From positions 124,001 through 188,000 of the forward strand of contig NW_012236514.1 of NCBI RefSeq assembly GCF_000787575.1: DNA of 64,000 nucleotides, given 5' to 3'. Of this stretch, positions 13,195-24,763 are shown in pieces; position 1 is the stretch's first letter, and every line of letters starts with the position of its first letter. Origin of the DNA: Acytostelium subglobosum LB1 (taxonomy: Eukaryota > Evosea > Eumycetozoa > Acytosteliales > Acytosteliaceae). The position numbers and the translations under genes were made by a program. Under the pieces are notes generated by a model. It was given only the letters and a program-made list of their open reading frames with translations, made no database searches and was not told where the DNA came from.

Positions 13195-15002
13195 TTATAC
13201 ATGTAATAACTTCTTGGACATCCATTGTATGATGTTCTTCAAGGATGAAGATGATGTGGATGGTGAGGATGATGAAGACCTTGACTCCTCATTCCCCATG
13301 TCAATCGAATATATCTTGGAATGTTCTTTAAGATGACTGTGTACATGTTGTGCTTGGCACCATGCACGTCCATCATTCATCCTCCTAATGTTCAATGTCT
13401 CAATCAAACATAGTTCACATACCAAGTCCACATTAATATTCTTTACACCTGGATATATTACTGTGAGCAAGTGTTTGACATAGTCATTGGTCGGTGCAGA
13501 CTCCTTCTGCATTCCAATCTTAATAGTGATTGATGTCAATGCTTGAACAAATGGTGGAACGGACTCAATCGATGAATACTTGTATGCAACTAACAGATGT
13601 GCAATGTGAATGGGTATGATTGTATCTTGGTCCAACTTGTACACTGTCAATGTCTTGACACTAGATGGTAAGTTTAGCATTGAACCTTGGTAGGACTTGC
13701 CCAACCTCAGTGACTTGAGTGTATTGGGCAGCGAGTCTGGCTGAATGGACTTGTTGAACGCATCGCCCATCACCAGATTTTTGAGATTGGCAGGAAGCAC
13801 ATTGATGTCCAACTCCCTGTTGAACTTTGATCGAAATGTCAATGACTTCAAAGTAGTTGATTGATGTAATGATACTCCCAATGGGAATCTAGGTATTTGT
13901 CCTGTATCTCCAAACACCAATGTAGTCACCTGCGCTGGTATGTCTGGCATCTCTTCAATGATGCCACATGTGATTGTGAGTGAGGTGATGGATAGTGGAA
14001 GGACGTCTATGAGTGAATAGGCTTCATAAGGTATATCAAGTGAGTTGATGAATGCCAGGCGAACTAGGCCTAGCTGTCCCAGGAAGTCACGCCCTAGTCT
14101 CAAAGATTTGATGGATGGTGGAAGTGCATAGTCCACATTCTGATTGAACATCGTACCAAAGGTAAGTGATGTGATTGTGGTGGGCAAGGTATCGTGTTCA
14201 ATAGGTTGATTGAAGCGGTGTCCAAATGTCAATGTGATCAGTGATCTGGGCAACATATCGGTCGATATGAGAGGTTTATTGAACAATGAACCAAACTCTA
14301 AATGACAAAGTGATTGTGGAAGTATCCCAGGTGTGATTGATTGATTGAAGTGATAACCAATTGTCAATGATACTAATGTATCTGGAATAGTTCCGGGCAT
14401 GATTGGTTGATTGAATAATGGACCAAGTATAAGTCGAGTGAGTGTTGGTGGCAAGGACATTGGTTCAATCTTATGATTGAACAGATCTCCACAGTCTAAA
14501 GTAGTGATCAAAGGTGATTTGGGCAATGTATTCTGATTGATGTCACTCCTGATTGATGGGAACAGCAATGTAGTGACGTTGGGCGGCAGTATCTTTGACC
14601 GATCATATCTATGATAGGCACGATCGGCTCGGGACCATATCGGTGATGCATTGCCATTGCCAATCCTTGTTTGGTCAGTCGATGATACATATGTTGTTCC
14701 GACACGTATTGATTGAGTTGTTGTTGTGATTGCAGTCTTTGTTCATTCTCCAATTCAATGATGTTCACACCAAAGCTTGGACCTTGTACTTGTAGATCAG
14801 CTGTTTCAAAGAATGATGGTGATGCCAGATGTACCAATCTCAACTGATTGTTATACTGACTGATAATCTTTGACACAACATTCCAATATCCTTTACAAGT
14901 GAGTGCCAAGCTCCATGAATCCAGAGCACCTCCATTCCTTCCATCACTATTCCATAATAAATCAATCAACTGTTTGATCACTAGTTGTGATAGTTGTGGC
15001 AT
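13195..15002 (-). CDS. FNIP-repeat protein with F-box-like N terminus
   Basis: About 575 aa. The N-terminal part (QLVIKQLIDLL...LALTCKGYWNVVS) resembles the degenerate F-box that opens many dictyostelid FNIP proteins. From about residue 115 on there are some 15 leucine-rich FNIP units of about 22 residues, each with a FNQPI-like turn followed by LPxSLxxLxFG. Such proteins are lineage-expanded in dictyostelids and probably act as substrate receptors or binding scaffolds. The two open parts are in different frames. I join them as exons 15002-14690+14689 and 14608-13195, removing an 80-bp GTATCA...CATAG intron in phase 2. That intron has a weaker donor than others here and no well-placed branch box, so a frameshift at the same place is an alternative. 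Confidence 0.8.
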
Positions 15003-17055
15003 TAATTATCTCTCCCTTTTTATATCTTACCATTATGTTATTGATGTCGTCCATGATCACGACAAACTATTACTTGTTTAATCGTCCAATATAATTTATC
15101 TTTAACTTTTCTTAATTCTCGAAGTTAGTCCCTCGAGGTCGCTATCTTGAATAATGGAGTCTGGATGGTCCTTTTACAACAACAAGGTCAATCCATCATC
15201 AAACACACACAAACAATTTGATTGAATCAGGGATAACAGAACGTATGTTATTCTCATGATGACCATCATGGACCTCTAGAGCTCATTGGGTGAACATCTT
15301 AAGATGAATGGGCTACACAGTGAGTGAAGAGAATGGGACTCTTTTTTGCAATCCCACCTCTTGCAAGTGTTGGCAATGTGTGAGTTTGTAACATTCATTG
15401 TTCGCACACACTCTCTCAATCACTACCCTAGGGCTCACTCTCGAATACTAATAACAATCACTAACTCACATTCTAGCTGGCTCAAGCACTCATAGAGAGA
15501 GAGAGATGGGTGCATGGATTGTAGGATGTAATGTATGGTTGGTACAAACGGCCAATGATGTATGGTACATCTTCATCATGATGTTACCCTATATCTTCAT
15601 CATCCTCCTTTCTTTCTTAACATTAATATTAATGTTTCCAAATATTAGTAACTGGAAACAAATGGTCTTGGGACCATCATCGACAGTGTATAGTATGTAT
15701 TAAAGTTGGTGACAATCCTTAATCAATCATTCAGTCAATCAAGGATGAATGATGTTCACAACATGCTGCTTGTTAAAATGGATGGATAGTGATGAGGAAC
15801 AGGAACACGTACCTCAACTATGACAACATAGTTAGAGAGAGTCATAATCATTGTTAGATGGATTGAGTCTATTGGATAATGATCAGTCTATCGACACATC
15901 ACCAATCAACCAACCAACTACACCATTAACATCATCCAATCTCATAAACAATAACATCTTCATCATCATCATTATCATCATCCACATTCAATTTGAACCT
16001 GTACTGCAGCAGGTATTTATAAATCATTCCAACTCATTTATCTGAATTACCCTAATAATATATATATATATCACATTTATAATTATATATTTAAAAGAGA
16101 GAGAGTGATCAATCAAATACTTAACAGTGTGAATACATTGTGTTGCCCATCACCCCTCACACACACACTCAATACTGATCAATCAAACAAACACACTGTT
16201 TGATATTGATCATAGGGTGGACAAGAATAGCTAAACAACAACAACACCCACTATTCTACCACATGTCCGACCTTCCATTCATCTCACAATCAACCATAAC
16301 AACAACATCATTAACAAATACAACATACATACACACACAATATATAACGGTAGTTGTGATGATCATCAGTCTCTTTCCCACCCCACCCACATACCCACCC
16401 ACTCCCACCATCAATCCAAGGCGGGCACTTGATGAAGTCGACCCTAGCATAAGTGACCAAGTGGAACTGTGTCCATCTCTCGTGCGGTAGAGATGTGTTT
16501 CGCATCACATCCATCACACAATCTCATGTTCTCTCACTATCGCTCTCTCTCTCTCTCTCTCTCTCTCTATTCACTCACTCATGTAATAGTGCATCCATCC
16601 TGTTTGTTTGATTACCACATTTATACATCTATGGGCATTGCCGCCACCTCTCTCTCATCACTCCACTCTTGCTCTTGGTATAGTCATCCACTCTCACTTT
16701 GCGCGCATATATATCCATCTGCCAACAACTCGGCTACAAGTATAACAGCAGGAGCATCAGAAGCAGCAGCAGCAGCAGCGGCTGCGGATTGATTGATGGA
16801 TGCATGCATGCTTGCTTGCTTGATCATGCTCAGATGATATATAATTTAAAGATATCGACCATCCTTCCTTTCCATCCGATTGTATTTAATTAATTAATAC
16901 TCCAACAACAACATCCCTATGGTCCATCATCCATCCAACTATTGGGACAACAACAATAACAATAATAATATTGTTTATAATATATAATATATATACTTTT
17001 AAAATATTTCCATCAACCAATAATCCATTCCACCGACATCACACTATTACCGAAC
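15003..17055. other. Two-kilobase spacer between divergent FNIP and kelch genes
   Basis: No gene is supported. The open frames are low-complexity (poly-Ile from ATC repeats, Ser-Leu from CT repeats). The region contains a 26-bp (CT)n tract at 16543-16568, (GA)n, (CA)n, a GCA run encoding nothing convincing near 16770, and strongly AT-rich sequence at 16880-17030 just before the kelch start, as in a promoter and leader. Confidence 0.5.
16543..16568. repeat. (CT)n dinucleotide microsatellite
   Basis: Thirteen uninterrupted CT units in the spacer upstream of the kelch gene. Polypyrimidine tracts like this are often length-polymorphic. No function can be inferred. Confidence 0.9.
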
Positions 17056-18870
17056 ATGCCTGTACTGACAAGAAAGTCCAAGAAGATGTCCAACTTGATA
17101 CATAATCATTCTTCATCTTCGATTCCACCATCATCCCCATCATCACCTTTGTCACCGACACGTACAAGTAGTTTTTATAATTTATGGGATAGTCTAATGC
17201 TTAAACTTAAATCTCCCAAAGATTCCTCCAACAATAATAATAGTAATAATAGTAATAGTAATAGATCAACGGCACCAGCTGGTGGACTCCTACATCACAC
17301 TACAAGTGTTGAATCAGGTCTTGGCGTAGACTCGCCGCGAAATTCCCCGCCTGCCACTCCCAAACTTTCGCGAACCAACACATTGCGCAACAAATTTATG
17401 TCCTCGCCATCCAGTTTCTTCAACTTTAGCCATCCAAGCAACAACAATATCAGCAGTAGTTGTAGTAGTAGCAGTAGCAGCAGCAGCAATAACTTATGGA
17501 ACAAATCCATTATCACGTACAACAACAATAATAATAGTGATAGCACAGAGTTTGACGACTCGGAGATGCTGGCGGATGAGGAGTTGAATGGTGCTGGCGC
17601 ATCATCATTCCCATTGAGACAACTGCCAGAAGAGTTGCTGATAAAGGTCGCCCAGGATTTCTCCCTCGGCATGCTTTTCCATGTGAGCTTGGTGTCTCGC
17701 GACTTTTACCGCCTGATGCAGGACGTTGGATTGTGGAAACACAAGGTGGAGAACAAGTGGACGCCAACTGCCAACAGTAGCTCAATGTTGCTAAAGTGCG
17801 TGACGGAGTTTAGGTGGCAGAGCTACTACCATTTGCGCGACGCAATGTCCCGCCGCCACGCCATCGCATCGACGACGATACGTCCGCGCGGCACCGTACC
17901 CTCAGCACGCTACCAGCACACTGGAACTGCGGTCGGCTCCACCATCTATTACATTGGCGGACAAGAGACTCAACTGCGCCGCTTCAACGATATCTACAGC
18001 TTCAACACCGAGACCCACCGCTTTGCCAGAGTTGAGGTGCATGGAAACGTGCCCAAGTTTGCCCGCCACACAGCCGTCGCGTTTGGCCACCGTATCTTTG
18101 TGTTTGGTGGCTTTGATGGTTCGGGTATCTACTTTGATCTGGCCATCTTTGACACGGATCAGGGTATCTGGTACAATCCCATCGTGCACGGCAACCCTCC
18201 CCGCTCAAGAACCAACCATGGATCGGCCGTGATTGGAAACAAGTTCTATGTGTTTGGCGGCATCAATCGAGATAGACGCTGGGAGCTACAGGACCTGGAC
18301 GAGTTCTACGTGTTTGACACGGACACCATGACCTGGAGTGAGGTGGAGTGCACTGGCGACAAACCATCACCGCGATGTGGACATCGATTAGTTTCGATTG
18401 GACATCAACTCTATTTGTTTGGCGGTGGTGCTGGCGACTCATGGCGCGAGCGCTTCAACGACATACATATATTCAACACCGAGACGAGCTCATGGCGTCG
18501 CGTACCCTCGACAATAGTGCGTGTCTGTACTTTCTGCAGCGTCTTTGTTGTGGGCACACTTGTGGCGGTGTTTGGCGGCCAACATCTAATCAAGGGCAAG
18601 GTGACACGCAAGCTCTACTTCTTCGACACGATCTCGGAGAGTTGGCACAAGCAGGAGTTCTCGCAGGGTGGACCGAACCCGCGCGACATGGCCAGCACCG
18701 AAGTTGTAGGCGACAGAATCTATATGTTTGGCGGCTACGATGGTCGTGCCATGGACGACATGAACGTCATCACTCTCTCCAGCGAGCTTCGCACCCTACT
18801 AGGACATTTCAAGACTCCTCTCGGCGTCGCCAATCACTCCTATTCAGAGCTCACTAATAAACAAGATTGA
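17056..18870 (+). CDS. F-box and kelch-repeat protein
   Basis: This is a single-exon gene of 604 aa. The first 180 residues are Ser/Asn/Pro-rich and probably disordered. An F-box follows at about 188-235 (LPEELLIKVAQDFSLGMLF, then LVSRDF and LWKHKVENKW), the motif that docks to Skp1 in SCF ubiquitin ligases. Six kelch blades occupy about 280-590, recognisable by the double glycines in YYIGGQ, FVFGGFDG, YVFGGIN, YLFGGGAG, VAVFGGQ and YMFGGYDG, with matching upstream Trp/Arg positions. These should fold as a beta-propeller that binds a target. The likely role is substrate recruitment to an SCF ligase. The target is unknown. No defect is visible, and base composition rises in GC across the propeller as in neighbouring genes. 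Confidence 0.92.
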   Translation: MPVLTRKSKKMSNLIHNHSSSSIPPSSPSSPLSPTRTSSFYNLWDSLMLKLKSPKDSSNNNNSNNSNSNRSTAPAGGLLHHTTSVESGLGVDSPRNSPPATPKLSRTNTLRNKFMSSPSSFFNFSHPSNNNISSSCSSSSSSSSNNLWNKSIITYNNNNNSDSTEFDDSEMLADEELNGAGASSFPLRQLPEELLIKVAQDFSLGMLFHVSLVSRDFYRLMQDVGLWKHKVENKWTPTANSSSMLLKCVTEFRWQSYYHLRDAMSRRHAIASTTIRPRGTVPSARYQHTGTAVGSTIYYIGGQETQLRRFNDIYSFNTETHRFARVEVHGNVPKFARHTAVAFGHRIFVFGGFDGSGIYFDLAIFDTDQGIWYNPIVHGNPPRSRTNHGSAVIGNKFYVFGGINRDRRWELQDLDEFYVFDTDTMTWSEVECTGDKPSPRCGHRLVSIGHQLYLFGGGAGDSWRERFNDIHIFNTETSSWRRVPSTIVRVCTFCSVFVVGTLVAVFGGQHLIKGKVTRKLYFFDTISESWHKQEFSQGGPNPRDMASTEVVGDRIYMFGGYDGRAMDDMNVITLSSELRTLLGHFKTPLGVANHSYSELTNKQD

Positions 18871-19498
18871 TTGCTAGCGAGACAAAATGGAACGATGCAT
18901 TCATCCCCCAAAAAGGACCTCCCATTCCCAAAAATCATGTCCAAATCTCGATGAGAATTAGTGATGAGCTGTGATCGGTCAGAACAGTGTTCTGTGCTAA
19001 GGGTGGGTGTGATGGGGGAGCGATCAGAGTCAGTTGATAGTGTTTTTGACCATCAGAATAGTGTGTGTGTGTGTGTTGTGATTAGTGATTAAACATCGAC
19101 CAATTTGATAGGTCCCATACACCTCAATCAATCATTACTTACATTACCCACTAAATAGTGTTAATATAACAAGATATTCAATTATCTATCTATCTATCTA
19201 TCTTTATTTATATCTTACAACATTATAACGAACGAGTTGTGCCATCACTACTACACTCTAACTCTCACATTCTTACACACATCATCAAACATCGTCATCA
19301 TCGTCGGAATCACACACGCCATCACACACAGATACACACTCACAGATACACACACACACACCTGCGCGCCATCAACCTTAATCAATCCAGTCTCCAGTCC
19401 CTTTAACAATCACTAAATCAATCACAAGTCCAACTGGTATCCACAAGATATATATACATATATAGTTAGTTTGGAAACACATCAACAACAAACAAATA
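18871..19498. other. Intergenic spacer, kelch gene to CH-domain gene
   Basis: Tandem genes are separated by simple sequence: (GT)n near 19060-19076, (TATC)n at 19188-19203, and CA/AC-rich DNA typical of a dictyostelid leader up to the ATG at 19499. No gene is seen. Confidence 0.5.
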
Positions 19499-22400
19499 AT
19501 GGCTACAGCTGGAAACCCGGCAAGACGTTTGGTTAGGACTGATACACGTGATCTGAGTGTAGTCCACTCTTACCATGATGAGGAGAAACAAGGACTCGTC
19601 GAGCATCTCAACTTCCTGTTGCGCGATGACCAATGGCTCAAATCAAGAATACCCATCAACCCAAAGTCCGACCTTATCTTTGACTCACTCAATGATGGTA
19701 TCATACTAAGGTAGGTAGTGATGTGGAGGTGTCTGGACTGGACTTCTGATGGGACAACTCACTCACTCAATCAATCACTCCACTCAATCGCAGCAAGATG
19801 ATCAATGCCATCAAGCCAGGAACAATTGGAGAGTCATCAAAGATTGGCCAGGTGAAGGTGGCAGCCAAGCTCAATCTGTTTGAGATGAATGTTAACTTGG
19901 ATATATGTTTGAGAGCAGCCAAAGCGATTGGTTGTCGCACGATCAATATTGGTCCAGTCGATTTCCAAGAGGGCAAGCGTCATTTGATCCTGGCCGTACT
20001 GTGGCAGCTGGTCAAGATTGACCTGCTCAACAAGGTCAGCAGACTGGCATCGCGCGTCAAAGCTGAGATATTGGATCTGGGCGAGAAGGAGCGCGTCGAG
20101 GAGCTGGTTCCCGACGAGATCTTGGTGCGATGGGTCAATCATCACTTGGCCGCCGCCGGCTCAGACCGTCGCGTGTCAACATTCTCCAGCGACATCAAGG
20201 ACTCTGTGGCATACATCATCCTTCTCAACCAATTGGCGCCCAGATCATGTGGCCTTGAGGCCCTAGAGGAGGCCGACCTGACACGTCGTGCCACACTCTT
20301 CCTCGAGACGGCCGATCGCATTAACTGCCGCAAGTTCATCAATACTGACGACATTGTCAGCGGCAATGGGAGACTCAACGTCGCCTTTGTTGCATTCATC
20401 TTCAACAAGTTCAATCAGGCTGCTGAGGAGCCGCCCGTGATCGCATCCGAGGTGATCAAGGGCGCAGAGCAGCGCATCCAGGAGAACACACAGGAGATCG
20501 CCAGCATCGACAGCGAAATCCGTTCGTACCAAGAGCGTCACCACGAGAGCAAGGAGCGCATTGAGGAGATCCGCGCACAGATAGAGGAGCGCCGCGTAGC
20601 TGACAAGGAGTTTGAGATCGTTGTGGAGGAGCGCATCGTCGAGCAAAAGGTCGAGTGGGAGGGCCAACGCGACGACAAGATAGCAATGATCGAGCAGCTT
20701 CAGGAGCAGCTTGCACAGCTACAGCAGCAACAGAGCGAGTCCACGCAGTTGGTCGAGGAGCTGCAACGCGAACAAGAGTTATATACACAGCTTCAGGACC
20801 AGCTTCAGCTGGACCAAGGTGCGCTCAGTGCCGACCAGGAGCTGATCAAGCACGAGCTGACCGTTCTGGCGGCCGCCCGCGCCAACCAAGAGCAGATGCA
20901 TGACGAGGCAAAGAAGGAGCTGGCCGAGGAGCAGGCAGTACTGCAAACCGAGATCGACGCCCTCCAGAAGAAGGTGGATGCCACTGGACTCACCTCTGTC
21001 AAGACTGAGCTCGCAGAGGTGCGCGCTCAGACACAGCAGCTGGAGACATCGATCGTTCATCTCAAGACCGAGGAGAAGCAACTCACTATGGCATTGGGTG
21101 ATGCGCGTGAGGACAAGCAGCGCATTGCAAGTGCCAAGAAGAAGATCCAGGATCAGCTCTCACAGGCCAAGGACAGCACAGATCGCGTGGTCAGGACGCG
21201 CGTCGAGACCGAGCGTGTGATTGACAAGGCGACCAAACAGGTGAAGGACATGCGCTACGAGGTCGACCGCATCAAGAACGACCGCGTGTACGTACAGCGC
21301 CAGACCGAGGTGATACGCGTGGAGACGGGCGAGATCGAGGAGCAGCTGGAAGACCTGCATGTCGAGAAGAAGAGGCTGGCGACAAAGCGTGTGGAGATCA
21401 CCGAGGAGTTGCTGGAGCGCGAGGTCGAGTTGGAGGAGGTGATCTCTGAGAAGACAGAACGCGTCGACACCAAGAAGAAGGAGATCCGTGAGGCAGTCGA
21501 CAAGATGAAGCGTGTGTTTGTCACAGAGAAGACCGAGCTGTATGAAGAGCGCACCATAGTCAAAGAGCAGATGGTGCAGGCACAGACAGACCTGCTACGC
21601 GAAGCCTACGCCACAGAATCAGTGAAACGCGAGGCCGAGTTGCTGGAACAGAACAACAGATCATATCGCCTGGACATACGCATGGAGAGCATCGAGACAC
21701 AGGTGCTTGAAGAGAAGATTGAGCGATTGGAGCGTGAGAAGTCCAAGACAGAGGGCGCCATCGCCGAGGAGCGTGCGGCTAATCGCCAGCTGGAAGAGGC
21801 CACCACCGACCTGATCGATCAGAAGACCGAGCTAAGACAACACCTGAACAAACAGAGCGAAGAGACCCAGCGCCTCGAGAATGACGCGCACCACATTGCC
21901 ACCGAGATTGACGTTATCGCGGACGAGCTCGATGGTAACCACTCGGTCGAGCGACGTTTGCAGCTGGGTGCGATCGACGATGAGGCAGACCTCGAGACCA
22001 AGATGAGCGAGCTCAAGGACGAGAAGCACAGACTGAAGACCTTCCAGCAGGAGAAGGAGGACCTACAACGCCAGGAGATCGAACGCATTGACTCACAGTA
22101 TGAGCGTGAGATCCTTCGTCTGCAGACCCTTGAGGAGATGCGCAAGAAGGAGTTGATCGACGTCACCGACCAGGTTGAGACGATGGATATCAAACAGCAG
22201 CGACTGGAGGAGCGACTTGAGCGCACAAAGCGAGAGCTGATTGGCAAGGCCGAGCGTGTCGAGGTGGCCGCTCGCGAAAAAAATCGCAGCGAGGAGAAGA
22301 AGAAGCAGCTGGAGAACCAGCTGTCCAAAGCAATGGAGCTGCTCGACTCGGGCAAGAAGAACAAGGACGATGCCGACAAGGACTATCAGCTGACGGCCAT

Positions 22401-22944
22401 GCGTCTGAAGAAGCTGAAGGATGCCAACACGGCCAAGGCCAAACTGGAAGCCGAGGCCAAGAAGAAGAGTCTGGAGGAGAAGATGCAGCTCACCAAGAAG
22501 GAGATGACTGAGAAGGAGCTCGAGGCCAAACAGCTCAAGGAGGAAGTCGATCGCAAGGCCAAGCTGGAGCTGGCGCGTCTGAAAGCAGAGCTTCTTAAGG
22601 ACTCGGACAAGCAGTTGGAGAAGATTGAGCGCGAGTTTTTGGACAAGGAAGCCGAGGTGCTCAAGAAGCGCGAGGCACAGATCAACAGATTGAATACAAA
22701 CAACGAGAAGATTCACAAGGAGATGGAGCGAGTGGCCGAGCGCAAGGAGAAGGAGCGCGAGGAGGAGCGTCTGATCCAGGAGAAGCTGAAGAGACAGAAG
22801 GATAGGAAGGCCAAACGCGACGAGAAGCTTCACAAGCCCGATGTTGACCTGGTGGTCGTTGATAATGCCGCCGTAGCCAACAGCATGTCAGTGGTGGTGG
22901 AGTTGGATGGTGCAAATATCCATCCAGATCATCATGATGATTAG
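19499..22944 (+). CDS. Fimbrin-type double calponin-homology protein with long coiled coil
   Basis: 1120 aa from exons 19499-19710 and 19794-22944 (phase 2). The join gives IILSKMINAIKPGTI, matching the fimbrin/plastin pattern ILCKMINxxxPxTI, which confirms it. Residues about 26-148 and 174-278 are two CH domains closest to the first actin-binding pair of plastins (AIGCRTINIGPVDFQEGKRHLILAVLWQLVKI; FSSDIKDSVAYIILLNQLAP). The remaining roughly 800 residues are a nearly unbroken Glu/Lys/Arg/Gln-rich coiled coil, ending in a short acidic His-Asp tail. Plastins normally carry EF hands and a second CH pair; here these are absent and replaced by the coil. The likely job is dimeric actin-filament binding or cross-linking. 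The coil is codon-biased to GC and throws long shadow frames on the other strand. Confidence 0.93.
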
Positions 22945-23099
22945 ATTATTTAGTTGTTGTTTCAGACACATTTAATCAATCACCCAATCACATCACTGCC
23001 AAGTGTGCAGTGTATAACTTTAATAATAACAAAGTCCCACAATTGTATATCTAGATAGACAAGACGACAGAGTTGAGTAATTGTTTATCATCACGGCGA

Positions 23100-23466
23100 C
23101 CAGAGGTGCCTTGGACTCAAGTGATGATTGTTGTTCCAAAAAGATGTTACCATAGCCCTGGATGAAGTTCCAGTCCAACAGAGATACTTAGGTTTGTAAG
23201 GGCATGTGGAAACTGAACAAAGAGCGATGACTTCTGTTCTAGTACCATGAAAGTAGTCAACTGACTGTTGACTGTGGGTGCCGATGCTGGACCCAATGTT
23301 ACTTCACTGCCACTACCAACATATGTGCTGCCCATGATGACACCACCTTGGCAATCAACTGTGATCACACCGTTGTTGTTGGCGTTGGTGGCGATGTTGC
23401 TGGCACTGGATGCTGTGTTGTTGAAGATCAACTTGGAGTGGTCTTGTGAGACTAGTGTGAAGTTAT
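23100..23466 (-). pseudogene. Adhesin-like gene fragment (mosaic piece 1)
   Basis: Read on the minus strand, this encodes pieces like NNGVITVDCQGGVIMGSTYVG and GSGSEVTLGPASAPTVNSQ. These are nearly the same as the repeat unit of the decayed gene at 30985-34956 (its 31840-32110 part). The first 50 bp match another part of that gene (31541-31600). There is no start, no membrane anchor and the frame closes quickly. It is a copied fragment, not a gene. Confidence 0.85.
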
Positions 23467-23887
23467 AACTAACAACAGTTTTGGATTGTCTGCTTCAGCA
23501 GCAACGGCATCAAATGGCAACGATATCATGGATACCTCACACTTCTCTCTTCTATTGGAACAGCGCTCAACATTGGAGAACCCCCCTTTCTTGGTTAACG
23601 TCAACGCCAACATCACAGTCGATCGGGCCACTTTGCTCATCTCTGGAAGTGGAGTGTCTGGCAATCTAATGGTGAAGAATGGTGGCAGTCTTACTATCTC
23701 TGACAATGATGCCTCCACAGTCACGCTCTCGGGCACTGGCGCCAACTCCAATTTGATATACATCAACTCTGCACTCCAGAGCTCAACAATCAATATTCAA
23801 ACATTTGACAAATCCACGATCACAGCAAATTGTTCAGTTGGCGCTATCCTTGCCGACACACATATGTTGGTGGCGGCAGTGCTGTAA
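23467..23887 (+). pseudogene. Inverted adhesin-like gene fragment (mosaic piece 2)
   Basis: Homologous to the same adhesin family but on the opposite strand to its neighbours. The plus strand reads ITVDRATLLISGSGVSGN, GGSLTISDNDASTVTLSG and SSTINIQTFDKSTITANC. It corresponds to roughly 28240-28560 of the intact gene and 32340-32600 of the decayed one. An open frame of 133 codons survives but has no signal peptide or anchor, so expression as a protein is unlikely. Confidence 0.85.
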
Positions 23888-24385
23888 ATAACGCTGTCAC
23901 CGTCGAACACACAATAGGGACATCCAATTCTGATGGATGAACTGTTTGACAAGTTGACAGACACACTTGTACGGTTGGTGGCAGAGTTGTGGTAGCTCAT
24001 TTACGAGTTGCATCACCAATCAAATTGACACTGGCCGGTGTGTCGTCAACAATTGAAAGGGTGTTGTCTTTATCGCTAACATGGAATGTGCCACTGAGTC
24101 CACTGGCAGGGATGTTCAACGTGCTCTGACCACTGACACTAACAATGGCCTGCCGCCAAGTGGTGAGAGGAAATTCAGTTGTGATTGCTGCCTCACACTG
24201 ATCGTGAGACTACTGTTTGCCTTGTCAAACATACAGCAAGTGCTTATACTTGTAACAGTTATAATTTCACAGAGTAGGCGCTCAAGCCATCATTTTTGGA
24301 GAAGGAGGACGAGCAGTCGAATGCACTACCAGTGATAGTGACGGACAAGGCTGGACTGGATGTCAACGTCATGTTTGGATAGGTT
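23888..24385 (-). pseudogene. Adhesin-like gene fragments (mosaic pieces 3 and 4)
   Basis: Back on the minus strand, the segment resembles the family blocks with SNSSSIRIGCPYC, the Asn-rich turn and GTFxVSDxST (compare 28680-28930 of the intact gene), broken by stops and frame changes. From about 24246 it continues with a further Ser/Thr-rich adhesin-like piece ending near 24385, where it joins the condensin-derived fragment. Confidence 0.75.
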
Positions 24386-24575
24386 ACGTAATGAATGTCC
24401 GGTGGAAGGATGGTCGATATCTCTGATGCTTGGGCGTTGGCTGTGAGCACGGTGGATTGACGACCGCGTGGTGGCTCAAACATTGAGTCTGGAGGTGGCG
24501 GTGCATCAAAGTCTATAGTGGTCTGTGTCTTCTTCTTGGATGACGTCTTCTTCTTCTTGTGTCCATTGTGCTGAT
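24386..24575 (-). pseudogene. Duplicated fragment of the condensin CAP-H gene
   Basis: About 190 bp match 35875-36085, inside exon 2 of the condensin subunit gene, on the same strand. The shared peptide starts MFEPPRGRQSTVLTANA and runs to STILPPDIHY. Relative to the source it lost 6 bp (a Leu-Lys-Lys stretch) and carries scattered substitutions. It is fused in frame to adhesin-derived sequence (HYVTYPNMTLTSSPALSV), giving a short chimeric frame of 74 codons. Nothing suggests expression. It shows that material from the neighbouring gene was copied about 11 kb away. Confidence 0.9.
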
Positions 24576-24763
24576 CATCTAAGTAATCTAATCATCACAT
24601 CAAATGAATTGTGAAGAGTCTGATTTTCTCACCATTGTCCATCTATCCTTTTATTAGATGGTTCTCTGATATTATGTACTTTCTTCATCGCCATGGAGCA
24701 CATTGAATTAATAAATCTATTTGTCGACACTACCATCATTCAGAGTGTCGTCCGTCCACTGTA

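Noticed and set aside
21819-22833. Long minus-strand frames rich in Ser or Leu
   Set aside because: These are shadows of the coiled coil of the CH-domain protein; repeated GAG/AAG codons read as CTC/CTT on the other strand.
23486-23887. 133-codon adhesin-like frame as a functional gene
   Set aside because: It lacks signal peptide and anchor and is flanked by oppositely oriented fragments, so it is better explained as a pseudogene piece.
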